A stretch of DNA of 64,000 bases from NCBI GenBank assembly GCA_035048485.1, contig CM068592.1, positions 31,618,001 through 31,682,000 of the forward strand. Direction: 5' to 3'. The notes under the pieces were generated by a model. It did not search any database. It saw only the letters and a list, made by a program, of their open reading frames with translations, and was not told the origin of the DNA. Below are positions 1 through 9,983 of this stretch, one piece after another; positions within the stretch are counted from its first letter, which is position 1; each line of letters starts with the position of its first letter. The DNA comes from Pteria penguin. Taxonomy: Eukaryota; Mollusca; Bivalvia; Pterioida; Pteriidae. The translations under genes and the position numbers were made by a program.

Positions 1-217
1 TTAAATTAATAACAGAAGACAACCAACTGAAATAGATACGTTATTAATACACATTATAATTAATTATAAAAACTAAGTTTGGTGATTTAAATCATTTTTT
101 GTTAAAATGTTCATTTATAAATGAAAATCAAGCTAAATGCAAACGGACTTATTAGAACATCCCCCCCCCCTTTCTCTACTCCTTTTGTGACACTTTTGTG
201 TTGTGTGTACGTGTGGA

Positions 218-290
218 ATATTTAAACCTTTGCAATGGACCCACCCTGCGAAGTAGAGAGGAATTTGACATGGAGCCTCGGTTTTAACCC
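218..290 (-). repeat. SINE-A fragment (tRNA-type SINE body)
   Basis: Read on the minus strand, this matches the body of the SINE seen intact at 1204-1460 and 55703-55961: a run resembling 'aaaaccgag', a 'ccatgtcaa' block where others have 'cccgtgtca', then 'gggtgggtccattgcaaag'. The tRNA-like head and the ATCA tail are missing, so this is an old fragment. The rest of 1-470 holds no gene I can support. Confidence 0.6.
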
Positions 291-476
291 CCAATCCCCC
301 CACGGAGACATCTTCTTTCCTTATTTTCATTTCAACTTTGTTTTCTTGTTGATATACCAACAATCTACATATATATTGATCTACCTATCTTTCTGTCCGT
401 CTGTCTGTCTGAAAACAGCTATAATTTTTCTTTGGAGTGTATTAAATACTGAATACATATACATATTTTAACAGAA

Positions 477-857
477 ATGCCAATGCTAATAATCCATGGA
501 AATTGGGCAGTCGGGATGCATCATTGGGGAGCAAGGGAACTGACAATAGGTGCCGGCTATAAACTTGTATTGGAAGAAAACAACCCAAAAGATATCAATG
601 CAATAGCGATACAAGACGAAGGCCACACCAAGGCATACTTGAAGCGAGAAAATGCCATGATAGTTGCAAGAATAATGAGGATGAACATTTCCTCTACTTG
701 GTTGGTGAAACCAAAGAGGGCAAGCGAAGTAAAATCAAGAAAAATAGGCCCACAACAGTTGTGTACCATTGGATGTGAAGTGTCCGACGAACATAAGCTT
801 CGGACAGCAACCGATTACCTCTCTATAATCGGTTTAATTTATGAAGTTAAACATTAG
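477..857 (+). CDS. small HIRAN-domain protein
   Basis: A 126-residue protein that is almost entirely one HIRAN-like domain. The recognisable core is HHWGAREL near residue 15, then a 'LVLEENNPKDINAIAI' stretch (the N-P-x-D-x-N-A-I-A-V type signature), then a 'KAYLKRENA' block corresponding to the usual 'GYVPRE' strand, and a C-terminal IGC motif. HIRAN domains are known in SWI/SNF-type helicases such as HLTF, where they bind free 3' DNA ends; stand-alone HIRAN proteins also exist and their role is unclear. There is no helicase or nuclease domain here. The reading frame has no intron. An acceptor-like 'ttttaacag' ends two bases before the ATG, so it could be the last exon of a longer gene. An AATAAA at 955-960 and an A-rich tract at 973-1000 would also fit a retrocopy. 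Domain call fairly secure; gene status uncertain. Confidence 0.6.
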   Translation: MPMLIIHGNWAVGMHHWGARELTIGAGYKLVLEENNPKDINAIAIQDEGHTKAYLKRENAMIVARIMRMNISSTWLVKPKRASEVKSRKIGPQQLCTIGCEVSDEHKLRTATDYLSIIGLIYEVKH

Positions 858-954
858 GCCTAACTGAAGTGCAAGTAGAGAAACACCAAATACTCAATTG
901 AAAGTGCATATGACATTAATCAATTAACTTGCTAAATGACAACATACATGTACA

Positions 955-960
955 AATAAA
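955..960 (+). promoter_or_regulatory. polyadenylation signal AATAAA
   Basis: A consensus AATAAA lies about 100 bases after the stop codon of the HIRAN gene, followed after some 13 bases by an A-rich tract (973-1000). That spacing suits 3'-end formation, or a retrotransposed poly(A) tail. Confidence 0.45.
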
Positions 961-1113
961 TGTAAAACAAACCAAAAAAGAAAAAAAAACCCCAAAAATT
1001 ATATTATTAAGATAAATTGTTGTCTATGTAGAGATTCGAACACGGAACTTTTATTTCTCTATAGCCTAGTCAGTAACAAGCGGCTAATCGCTATAATATA
1101 CACACTTCTGTGA

Positions 1114-1200
1114 AGCCTGCGTAGCTCAGTCGGTGTTGGCTTGTTATCGAAAGGTCCGGAGTTCGATCCCATTCGACTGCACAGTTGTCCTGTCTTTCTC
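1114..1200 (+). repeat. SINE-A, head only (tRNA-like)
   Basis: A tRNA-like stretch with an A-box-like 'gcgtagctcagtcggtg' and B-box 'gttcgatccc', followed by the start of the SINE body ('tgtcctgtctttc') and then cut off by the next SINE copy. The acceptor-stem ends do not pair well, so I read this as a SINE head, not a functional tRNA gene. Confidence 0.6.
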
Positions 1201-1203
1201 ATG

Positions 1204-1460
1204 AAGCCGGCATGGCGTAGTGGTAGCGTGCTCGTCTCTAGATCTGGAGTTCCGGGGTTCGAGTCCCGCTCTGTTCATGTCCTGTCTTTCGGATGAGACA
1301 GTAAAAACCGAGGCCCCGTGTCGTGGTAGACATGGCATGTTACAGATCCCTCACTGCTTCGGGTGGATCCGTTGCAAAGGTATGACCGGCATCAGGCAGA
1401 TGCCGTCACCAATACGTGCAATAATCGTGGTGTGACGTTAAACAGTAATCAATTAATCAA
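1204..1460 (+). repeat. SINE-A, near full length
   Basis: tRNA-derived SINE: head 'gccggcatggcgtagtgg' (A box) and 'ggttcgagtccc' (B box), then a body with 'tttcggatgagacagt', 'ccgtgtcgtggtagacatgg', 'cttcgggtggatccgttgc' and 'atcaggcagatgccgtcacc', and a tail of 'aatcaattaatcaatc'. The same body recurs at 1461, 25385, 55703, 60245 and 62785 on the plus strand, and at 218, 10664, 34317, 45565 and 54740 on the minus strand. Confidence 0.8.
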
Positions 1461-1722
1461 TCTTTCGGATGAGACAGTCTAAACCGAGACCCCGTGTCAC
1501 GGAAGGCATGGCACGTAAAAAATTCGAAGGTCCCTAGTTTGAGCCCAGCCGGAGGCACGCGGGTGTCCTGCTTTTCGGATGAGACAGTTGAAACCGATGC
1601 CCTTGTCACGGTAAGCGTGGCGCGAAAAAGATCCATCATTGCTTCTGGTGGGTCCGTTGCAAAGGTTGAAATTTGTATACATTACATCAGAAAGATGCCG
1701 TCACCATATACCTTGTTTCAAT
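1461..1722 (+). repeat. SINE-A, rearranged copy
   Basis: Begins directly in the SINE body ('tttcggatgagacagt') after the tail of the previous copy, then has a second B-box-like segment and a second body ('tttcggatgagacagttg', 'gggtccgttgcaaaggttg', 'atgccgtcaccatatacc'). It looks like two partial copies joined head to tail, so at least three SINE insertions are stacked in 600 bp. Confidence 0.65.
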
Positions 1723-1764
1723 CTAATCTACTGACCCTCCTTTAAAATATGAACAATGGAAAGG

Positions 1765-1800
<36 letters not shown>

Positions 1801-1802
1801 CT
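1765..1802. repeat. CT microsatellite
   Basis: A (CT)n tract with two interruptions, just upstream of the transposase start codon. The open frame through it encodes only a Ser/Leu run, which is one reason to start the transposase at 1851 and not at the ATG at 1749. Confidence 0.85.
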
Positions 1803-1850
1803 TCAAGGTGTCCATATTACTCAAAATATCTTTCATATGGGATTGTAGAT

Positions 1851-3788
1851 ATGCCTAGAAAGTATCATCCTTGCAAGAGAGGCAAAATACGCCAGTACAG
1901 CGACGAACAACTACGAGAGGCTATGGAAATAGTATACAGTGGGGCCATGTCAGCTAGACAAGCATCTCAACATTTTGGAATACCTCGGGCAACGTTAGGA
2001 GATTACCTGCTGGGAAAATCGCTGATAGGTTCTACCAAACAAGGCAGACCACAAGTTATACCTGTTGCAATTGAGGACAAAATTGTAAAATCAGCAACAA
2101 AGGCATCTCAGCTAGGGATCGGGCTCTCTGTTAAGCAATTACTCCACAGAACAGGTACACTCTGCCGCCGGTTAAATTTAAGGACACCTTTTACTAATAA
2201 TACTCCTGGACTAGACTGGTGGCGCGGACTGAAGACGCGTTATCCTAAACTCACAATTCGGGAACCCGAAAAACTAGGAATTCAAAGTGCTCGGATGCTT
2301 AATCGCCAGAAAGTAGAGCAATACTTCGAAGATTTGAAGCGTGTAACCGAGGAACTCAAGATTGGCGATTCACCAAACAATATTTGGAATTGCGATGAAA
2401 TAGGGAAAACCTTTGAACATTCGCCTGTTCGAGTTATATCAGTCAGGGGCACCAGGAATGTAGTAAGTAGGACTTGTAGTCCTTCAACCCTCGTGACTAT
2501 CATGGCGAGCGGTAGCGCTGGGGTGAAACGTATGCCTCCACTTCTTATTGCAAAAGGCAAGACAAATGCTTCCCTGCACGGATTCAATGTGGAACAAGCA
2601 CCTGAAGGTACCATGTGGGCCGTGCAAGAAAATGGATGGATGACTGATGACATTGGGGAGCGGTGGTTTGAAGAGGTTTTTCTGAAAAATTGTGGTCCAG
2701 CAAGACCTCAGTTGTTAATTCTTGACGGCCATTCATCACACGAGTCCTTGTCGATTATTGAGCTCGCAATTGCGGAAAACATTGTACTTCTGTCGCTACC
2801 TCCACATACGACACATTACCTGCAACCGTTAGATCGTGCAGTATTTGGTCCTCTCAACCACTTTTACAATGAAGCTTGCACTACCTACCTGTCAGAGAAC
2901 CCACTTAATGTAATAAGCAAAGCAACATTCACGGGTTTGTTTAAGTATGCATGGGACAAAGGAATGACGGTATCAAATATTATCAGCGGATTTATAGCTT
3001 GTGGCATCTACCCATTAAATAAGAATGCAATTCCTGAAGAAGCCTTTCTTCCTAGTGAAATTAACACCCTTGCACAACATGAAATGCCATTACCTACGCC
3101 CAGTAATCTATCCACTCCTGCAACTTCTTTAATTCCAACGTCTTCTAACTCCGTGGCCACAATGACATCATCTGATCATACGAACATTCCATTCCCCATA
3201 ACGATGTCTTCCTCTGATAGTCTGTCTCATTATCAATCTTTTCCTACTAGCGATCAAATACATCACATATCCTCTAAACAAATCACAAGAGCCCCTGTAA
3301 GATTTAAGCCTCCATTTCTGCAAAGTGCTGTATCTTCCTTCAATGCGGAATCCCACATGACAACATCGCCTGCAATGTCCACTATGCCTCCGACCAGCAG
3401 TCAACTCACCTCGACTGACGTACAACCTTTAGCCTCTCATACACTTTCGGTCAGTCCAATTGAAGTTAACTTTTCATCAAACAAGGAATTGACTTCAGAT
3501 TTACTATTAGATTTAGTTATGAGAGGGGAAATCCAGATAGCGACTGCAGATGAGCAAGGTTGTGCTAGTCTGCCATCGTTAGAGGAACATTCACTTGTTG
3601 ACCTTCCGTCTGTCGATGAAACAATAAATAACATTTTTATGCCAAATGTTGGAAAGAGGAATGATTCTCAGAAGTCCAAGGCTAACATAGTAAAATCTCA
3701 TAGGCTTTTAACTTCGTTAGATATATTAAATGAGAAAAAAAGGAAAGCCGAAAAGCAAAAGACAAAGAAGAAAGGGCTTAAATTATAG
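1851..3788 (+). CDS. pogo/Tigger-type DDE transposase, intact ORF
   Basis: A 645-residue transposase of the Tc1/mariner-pogo (Tigger/jerky) branch, whose members bind inverted repeats and cut and paste at TA. An N-terminal Psq-type helix-turn-helix covers about residues 15-55 (YSDEQLREAMEIVYSG, then SARQASQHFGIPRATL). A partial CENP-B-like second HTH follows at about 85-150. The DDE_1 catalytic core spans about 175-390 with the expected acids: D182 in NIWNCDE, D292 in LILDGHSSH and D328 in LQPLDRAVFG, a DD35D spacing. The last 230 residues are Ser/Thr/Pro-rich and end in a Lys/Arg-rich tail that could be a nuclear localisation signal. I start at the ATG at 1851 (MPRKYH); 34 in-frame residues upstream include a (CT)n-encoded Ser/Leu run. 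There is no stop or frameshift, so it may be recent, active or domesticated. I found no convincing terminal inverted repeats on either side. Confidence 0.9.
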   Translation: MPRKYHPCKRGKIRQYSDEQLREAMEIVYSGAMSARQASQHFGIPRATLGDYLLGKSLIGSTKQGRPQVIPVAIEDKIVKSATKASQLGIGLSVKQLLHRTGTLCRRLNLRTPFTNNTPGLDWWRGLKTRYPKLTIREPEKLGIQSARMLNRQKVEQYFEDLKRVTEELKIGDSPNNIWNCDEIGKTFEHSPVRVISVRGTRNVVSRTCSPSTLVTIMASGSAGVKRMPPLLIAKGKTNASLHGFNVEQAPEGTMWAVQENGWMTDDIGERWFEEVFLKNCGPARPQLLILDGHSSHESLSIIELAIAENIVLLSLPPHTTHYLQPLDRAVFGPLNHFYNEACTTYLSENPLNVISKATFTGLFKYAWDKGMTVSNIISGFIACGIYPLNKNAIPEEAFLPSEINTLAQHEMPLPTPSNLSTPATSLIPTSSNSVATMTSSDHTNIPFPITMSSSDSLSHYQSFPTSDQIHHISSKQITRAPVRFKPPFLQSAVSSFNAESHMTTSPAMSTMPPTSSQLTSTDVQPLASHTLSVSPIEVNFSSNKELTSDLLLDLVMRGEIQIATADEQGCASLPSLEEHSLVDLPSVDETINNIFMPNVGKRNDSQKSKANIVKSHRLLTSLDILNEKKRKAEKQKTKKKGLKL

Positions 3789-4117
3789 ACCTCAAAGAAA
3801 CTTTGATGATATGATTATCATAATATATTTAAACATAAAATATAGGAAAAATCTTTCAAAAACTTCTAAATACCTACTGCATGCACTATTTTTCAATACA
3901 TTGTATTATAATTAATTCCTCATTGCTAAATGGGAATTTATGCATATAGGCTTCTAATATTGTGACATCAGCTGCATATGATTAACTATAATTAAATTAA
4001 TATTAGTTATATATGTTCTTATATTTATTATCTATAATAATTGCTAACGAATATCTGAATCCGATATTCTTTTAACCCCTTCCCACTTATTTCATGTCGT
4101 TCATCTTTGCCGACATG
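3789..4117. other. no gene seen; AT-rich
   Basis: AT-rich sequence after the transposase. I see no coding signal, no TA-flanked inverted repeat and no clear repeat copy. Confidence 0.5.
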
Positions 4118-4400
4118 TTGGTAGTTGTATACGTCAAATACTATTATGACAGACAGGTAACGGCCCGGATAGCTCTGTGGTGAGAGTGGAAAGTTCTCGG
4201 TTCGATTCCCGGGTCTAGTCACACCTTTTTCGCCAGCCTGTTACACTATAAACTATCTCAATTACAAAATGAGAGATTAGGAAATACATAAATATATATG
4301 TATATAAGAAGTCGTATGCCGTGTGTCTATATATCTGTGGAGCCTTCCGCTCTCACCACAAAGCTATCCGGGCCGTTACCTGTATTTGACGTATACAGCT
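4118..4400. repeat. inverted pair of tRNA-like repeat heads
   Basis: The left arm (about 4120-4200) reads 'gttgtatacgtcaaatac', 'aggtaacggcccggatag', 'ctctgtggtgagagtgg', then B-box 'ggttcgattcccggg'. The right arm (about 4330-4410) carries the same three blocks in reverse complement. The pair looks like two copies of a tRNA-headed short repeat in opposite orientation about 130 bp apart. Confidence 0.65.
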
Positions 4401-4854
4401 CTGACACATTCATTAAGATATTGAGTTGAAACTTCGTGCTTATGTTTATTATTCACTATATTTTGCCGGTGCGAGTTTTCGAAAACGCAACGCGTACGGA
4501 TAAGGATCTTAACTACAACTCAAAAGTATAAAATACCAGCAGTGTTCAAATTATTGATGTTACCAGAGAGAGGGGTGAAAATAAGGGATGGGGGGGATAA
4601 ATGATATTTATAGTTTTGCCATTAAAAGAGAGAACGGGATACGGATAATCTGATTTCAAGATTTACACAGATTCAGAGACTCGCTTTTAGGTGCTCTTTC
4701 CATTGGTATGTTTACCCTGAACATATCTAATACCGAACCTTTCTTACAATGACAATTTTAAAATCAGTGTTGCCTATATGAAGTACCGGTATGATTGATA
4801 ATGGGTCGCCTTAAAATTCTCTACGTGTGTCGTATAATGCATGACCAATGGTAT

Positions 4855-5155
4855 ATGGCCGAATATACCCCATTGGAATAACAGATGGCCAAATTTACCC
4901 CGACTGTGGCCAGATTTACCCCTCGTATGGCCGAATTTACCTTTTGATGGCCGAATTTACCCCATTTCAGTTTTTGGTGTAAAACCTTCATTTTCTACTT
5001 TGTTTTAGGTTTATCTCACAAAAATACGCAATGGACATAAAGTATAGGATATGTATTTAATGAATATGGCATTAACTTTAAAATACTATTGAAAAATTAG
5101 CTTTATCATTATGGATCAGTGCAATAGTAGAAACACGGCCGAATTTACCCCATGC
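4855..5155 (+). repeat. degenerate short repeat GGCCGAATTTACCCC
   Basis: The motif GGCCGAATTTACCCC or a close variant occurs at least five times between about 4856 and 4970 with irregular 17-24-base spacing, and once more near 5138. It looks like a short decaying tandem array. No coding. Confidence 0.7.
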
Positions 5156-5159
5156 TCCC

Positions 5160-5305
5160 CTAGTGTCATATGATTTTGGCACTAACAACGATGTACCACA
5201 GTGGACATTCACGGACCTCTGAAATTCAGAGGTGAGACCAGGTACCCGGGAGGGGTCTCCTGTTTGGCTAGCCACACCCGTCGTGAATGCCTTTAAAATC
5301 AGACG
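5160..5305 (+). repeat. dispersed repeat R1 (ACCCGGGAGG...GCTAGCCACACCCG)
   Basis: Contains an inverted 'cctctgaaattcagagg', then 'gagaccaggtacccggga', 'tctcctgtttggctagcc' and 'acacccgtcgtgaatgcc'. The same arrangement recurs at 32335 and 63245 in this orientation, at 9230 and 37274 in the opposite one, and weakly at 28490. Some copies have a conserved left part ('gtaccacagtgg') as well. Short, non-coding, class unknown. Confidence 0.7.
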
Positions 5306-5344
5306 AAACATATAATTCGGCAATGTATGTATACATATATACAA

Positions 5345-6170
5345 ATAACGAGTTTTTAAATTTGGAGTACCTGCTGCTGAACAAATAGTGTAAGAATTGA
5401 CTTAGCCTGAGCCACACAAATAAGATTATAAATCACTAGGACAAGCTTTTAACCCCTACAGAACGAGAAATAAAATAGGGATGTAGCCGGTAACACAATT
5501 CGTATTTCCATGTGTCGAAGAGAAATCCAGTAAAGAGAATTAAGAACGTAGTTTCTTATCATCAACTGATTGATTATTCTTTAACGCATTGCAGCATAAT
5601 GTTACATTGTAATCGTGCCAACGCATGACGATATAACTCTGGTCTGTTCAATGTGATCGATTCTAGATATAAGGAATTCAAATAATATACTAATCTATAT
5701 TGGCAAGAATGTATTTTTACTGATAATACCAAGCTCGTCTGCAATTATTTGGTTTTGTATACGGATCAGATATAAGGAGAGCGAATGCCATAATAGGTCA
5801 GTAGTCCTCTGGCATCGGTGAACGTTTTCCGTCAATGCAACTCTCTTGAGTGTTAGTACTATTAAATGTATAATTGGTTATGACCTGTCTAATATTCGAC
5901 AAGTCTTACCATTGCTACTTTTGCTTAAGGCGACATTGATGAAGAATGATTACGTCTTATATCATAGTTCAGATAAAAGCAAATCATTATGATAAAAAAA
6001 ACCCCCAATGTCCACAGATATTTTTGCTAATTTTATGCCGCTGACAACTGTTAAGTTACTGACGCTTACAGACACCTGTGCTGTCATACGGATGCAAAAA
6101 TACAACCCGGGTTAAGATACAAAAACCTTTATATGGACTACTATCTATAAATGCTTTTTGATTAGTAGTG
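5345..6170. other. no gene seen
   Basis: No ORF with protein similarity, no tRNA-like boxes and no repeat shared with the rest of the window that I can see. If the receptor exon at 6631 belongs to a gene starting to the left, this is intronic. Confidence 0.4.
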
Positions 6171-6180
6171 TGACTTTTTT

Positions 6181-6460
6181 ATGCCCCCGCCATGAAATGA
6201 CCGGGGGCATATGGCGTTACTCTGCTCTGTAATTCCGTTATCCTTGAGTTTCCGCTTATTCTCACTTTGAAGGTTTGATGTATTAAATTTATATTGGGTA
6301 TACAGATATATCAATGGACGATGCAGGTCAATTTCGAATATCGGTGTGATCCGATTTTTCAACAGAGTTATTGCCCTTGAAGATTAGAAATTTTAAAAAA
6401 AAAATTTCAAATATTTTTCTCGCAGTTATATTTCACTGCCGTAGCTTTCAGCGGGGGCAT
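6181..6460. repeat. candidate inverted-repeat element (ATGCCCCCGC ends)
   Basis: The left end reads 'atgcccccgccatg' and the right end, reversed, reads 'catgcccccgctgaaagc', about 280 bp apart, with an inner 'ccgggggcat' at 6201. It lies upstream of the receptor exon, presumably in its intron. No reading frame; I could not define a target-site duplication. Confidence 0.4.
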
Positions 6461-6630
6461 GTATGTACCACCGACACATTAAAAGTATACTCTTGAAAAT
6501 AAAACAAAGGAAAAACATGTTATAAGACAAGAATATTTTCATTATTAGATAAAATCTCTCAAATACTTTAATGAACAATGCTGTGATGAAGTATTCATCT
6601 TTTAAAAAACTTCTTCCATTTTTTTTACAG

Positions 6631-7119
6631 GAAGGTATTTCAAGTACGACGCCTCTCTCCGGAGACTCTCAAGTGCGCAGGCGCAGGAAGGTTACAAGAA
6701 TGGTTGCCATTGTCGTTCTACTTTTTGCCTCCTTTTGGTTCCCTATTCACGTATTCAATGTATACCGTATAATGAACCCGAATCATCCGAAAACAATGAC
6801 ATTATACATACTTAAGATACTAGCACACACCCTCTCTTATACAAATTCTTGTGTCAATGCTTTTGTTTATGCCTTTGTAAATGATGCTTTTAGGAAGGCT
6901 TTTTCTAAAACGTTTCCGACATCTTGTAAGTGTTGCTCAAACGTGCAAGAGACAGATTACCAATGTAATCATTTTGGGAACATGGTAGATCAAGCTGTGC
7001 AAGCAGTTCCGGAAGAAGCTAATGTAAGACATGTAAATGGAGCGGAGTTAAAGTCAGATACGAAATGTGATAAACGGAATTACTCCATCACGGCTGATAC
7101 AACAACTTCCAACCTTTAA
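6631..7119 (+). CDS. last coding exon of a galanin/allatostatin-A-type GPCR
   Basis: A 163-residue C-terminal part of a rhodopsin-class neuropeptide receptor, acting at the plasma membrane through G proteins. The exon opens at a strong acceptor (tttttttacag|GAAG, 6630/6631) in phase 0. It holds the end of intracellular loop 3 with a basic patch (RRRRKVTRM), TM6 (VAIVVLLFASFWFPIHVF, with the W-x-P core), extracellular loop 3, TM7 (LAHTLSYTNSCVNAFVYAF) and helix 8 (NDAFRKAFSKTFP), then a Cys-rich CKCC likely palmitoylation site and a hydrophilic tail ending at TAA. 'AHxLxYxNSxVN' followed by 'FRKAF' is typical of galanin and allatostatin-A receptors. Odd point: NPxxY is NAxxY here. TM1-TM5 are not visible upstream on this strand; they may lie left of the window or in small exons I cannot see. 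Confidence 0.85.
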   Translation, partial: EGISSTTPLSGDSQVRRRRKVTRMVAIVVLLFASFWFPIHVFNVYRIMNPNHPKTMTLYILKILAHTLSYTNSCVNAFVYAFVNDAFRKAFSKTFPTSCKCCSNVQETDYQCNHFGNMVDQAVQAVPEEANVRHVNGAELKSDTKCDKRNYSITADTTTSNL

Positions 7120-8186
7120 TTGCTTATTTTTAAACACTTTTTACCTGAATTCTTCATCTCATCTACTGTAAGAGACATGATTTGTGCAGAATATCACGTT
7201 ATCATTCCTCTTGATCATCTTCCTTTATATCAGTCCAAGGTCTGTATTATTGAATTTCAGGTTAATTTCTTTACAGCTTTAACTGTAACGCATAATGACT
7301 TATCAGATATGTTTAATGCCAATAAGTGAAAGTTCATTAAATTTGAGTTGTTTCTCAATTGAAAAAGCAATATAATACGCCATTTTTCAGAAGTATTTTT
7401 CATGTTTCATTCTTGTTTTACTTCATACCAATATTAATGAACTTATATGGTTGCAACCTCTGCTTGGTGCAATGCGCAGAAAATTAAACATGCAACAGAC
7501 CTAGCTACAACAGTGATAGTGTTATTTAGTAGTCTTCCCTTGTAGTCAAACCCCTTCCTCCGAAAATAGTAGATTTTCTCTCTCTAATCGTAGTTTTCCC
7601 CGGAGAAAATATGCAAGAAAGTCAATTTTCACCTATTGATTCAAGCAAACATTCTAGTCATTAATTTTCTACAGGCAGATTTATACATCTTCTAGAGATA
7701 TCATTATCTATGATTCTTTACTCTAGGTAATACACGCTACTGGGGAACGATTGCCCTGTCACGTAGATACCTGATACTTAAAGAGTGCAGCTACAGAATC
7801 AAAATAGATTAATTCGTGAAATGATAATTTTGCTCATCGGTGATTAAATGTATTATCTCTTAAAATGATAGCTCAAATATGGTCATCTAATGCGGTAACA
7901 AATGCATGTTAACTATTTCAGAAGTATCTGAAACACTTTCTTTAAAGTTTATCATATTTGCCTATACGATTAGGGTGGATGCATCACTTAATTGGTAAAC
8001 TGAGATATTTTGATCCAATAATAGGGAAGGGGAACTTGCAAATGAAAGTAAGGTCTCTTGGGCTATAGGTTAGATTTAGAAAATTACAAAAAATGTGGTT
8101 GGCAGAAATTGGTATGGGTTCGGACATCCAAACCAGTCCTGTTATTTCTTGTTAATACTCCAATGAATTGCTGTAAAAGATTTACA
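7120..8186. other. receptor 3' flank; no further gene
   Basis: Probable 3' UTR then intergenic sequence. ATTAAA variants occur near 7334 and 7484, but no consensus AATAAA is obvious close to the stop. No repeat shared with the rest of the window was noticed. Confidence 0.4.
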
Positions 8187-9800
8187 TAAAACAGAGAAGA
8201 CTGAAGGCATCTGACAATGCTGTATCACACAAATCATCAAAGACATTCACATAAAATATGATTAAAGTCAAATGAAAACAGAAAACGACATTACAAAAGT
8301 TTTTGATTGTATTTCAGTTACGATACCGATTTATACTAGGGCGGTCAATAAAAGTAACAAACGTCACTCAGTTGGTGTGGTTAACCAGTTTACATGCCAC
8401 CACTTTCTCACTCACCGCAAAAGCAGCACAATCAAAGGACACCCATAAAAAATTGATAAACAATCCTCCATATAAATAACAAAGATCAACAGTTTCTCAA
8501 AGCGAGAGGTCATAGAACATTTTAACAAGAACGGTTCTTTTGAATAATATGTTAGTATCACAAATATGTCAAGCGACATCAACTTTGGTCACAGTTTTCT
8601 GTCCGTTTGTAAAAGAGCTCAAACCCTTGATCTGTTGGAATCCGGAATAACAGTCAGAGGAGACGATGCTCAGGACCTTGATTTCTCTGAAGATGTTTGG
8701 ACAAGGCCCAACATAGAGTCCTTACCGCTCTGTAAATCAGCGTGAATGTTCAAATAAAAGTCTGTATAAGCTTGTGGATGGTCCGATTCAAAACCTGTGG
8801 ACTTTGTGGTGATCTCAGGGGCATACTGTGAATGTCGAAGCCCTTTAATTATTCCATAACAAAACGATATGAAACTCTCAGAACCTTTGACCCTCCTTAG
8901 TTTGTACACTAGAAATTTTGCTGGATGCATATTGCTGAAAAGTCACATTCCCGAATTTAGATATGTCCGAATAAGATCTATAAAATTTTCCAAAACCTTA
9001 TGATATCTATAACTCTGAGTCAAAAGTTTCAAAGTGATCTGAAAATTCTAGGATTCTAGGAATATTAGCATCTAATTAGGAAAATATATTATAGGAAATC
9101 CAAAGTCGTCTTCTTTAACATATTTGTATGGATATTGTTTTAATATTTAACTCCAAAACTGTGTTCGACGCGAAGAATTTGACTTTTAAGTGTCACGATA
9201 CTATTTTCCCGATGTTATGTGGCGATGGTGCTTTCTACAGGGTTTGTTCACATTCATTTATATATACAGTGCTGAGTTATATTTGTTTCTCCTGTATGTA
9301 TGGGCATTCATGGCGAGTGTGGCTAAGCATTAAGGAGACGCTTACTCCTTCCGGGCACCTTGTCTTTCCTCTGAGTTTCAGGGGTCCATGAATTCCGCTG
9401 TGGTACATTGTTGTTAGTTTCGAGGTTTACATAGAATGCATGAGGCCTCTGTCACGAGAATATAAAATTCTGCTATAAGGATAGCACAGTTAGTGTCCAT
9501 AGGAATCCCGACCCCTGTTGATATATCTTGCCATTAAATTGCACATAAACATTATCTATCAAAAATTATATGGCATTACATAACTCAGTACAAGTTCAAT
9601 ATTTACAATTACCATATTATATGTTTGTGAGAAAAACAGATGTAACTGAAGTACAAGAGTATGATTTGGGCTCTCTTTTTAAACACGAGAGTATGAGAGA
9701 CAACACCATGGTTTTAATTAAGACATAAGATAAATAAAAGGTAAGGTAAATAGCGTCGAAAAAATCAAATGTAGAAGTTTCAAAAAGGATTCATTACTAG
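8187..9800 (-). pseudogene. Penelope-like retroelement, decayed copy, 3' two thirds
   Basis: On the minus strand: RT-core remnants at 9800-9430 (a 'FDFS'-type palm motif region, and 'cctatggacactaactg' matching 23991-24010 of the plus-strand copy), then a C-terminal segment at 8935-8670 (VYKLRRVKGSESFIS, then HSQYAPEITTKS) matching the plus-strand copy near 24623, then the 3' UTR at 8600-8187 ending in 'ctgtttt'-type sequence. Stops and frameshifts break it throughout, and repeat R1 interrupts it near 9230-9425. It is a dead copy of the family described at 22505-25350. Confidence 0.7.
9230..9425 (-). repeat. repeat R1 inserted in the Penelope-like copy
   Basis: Shares with 37274-37490 the blocks 'gtttgttcacattcat', 'tatatatacagtg', 'gggcattc', 'aggagacgct', 'cgggcacct', 'cctctga', 'tttcaggggtccatgaat' and 'gtggtacattgttgttag'. 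It splits RT-core remnants (9430-9800) from C-terminal remnants (8670-8935), so it inserted after the retroelement. Confidence 0.75.
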
Positions 9801-9983
9801 TTTTCTAGAAAATATAAATAGAATCCAATTTGTATAAATCATGAAACTTTTTATAAAAATGAGTGCAATTACAAATGTATTAGTTCACTCTCATACTGAC
9901 TCATATATATCTCAAAAGTATCTCTCTTTTCCCAAATGGAAATGCTTTGGTAATAACAATGAGAAGAACACTCCGTCACGAAA

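Noticed and set aside
1749..1850. Upstream ATG of the transposase frame
   Set aside because: Would add a Ser/Leu run encoded by a CT microsatellite; the ATG at 1851 gives the usual start just before the HTH.
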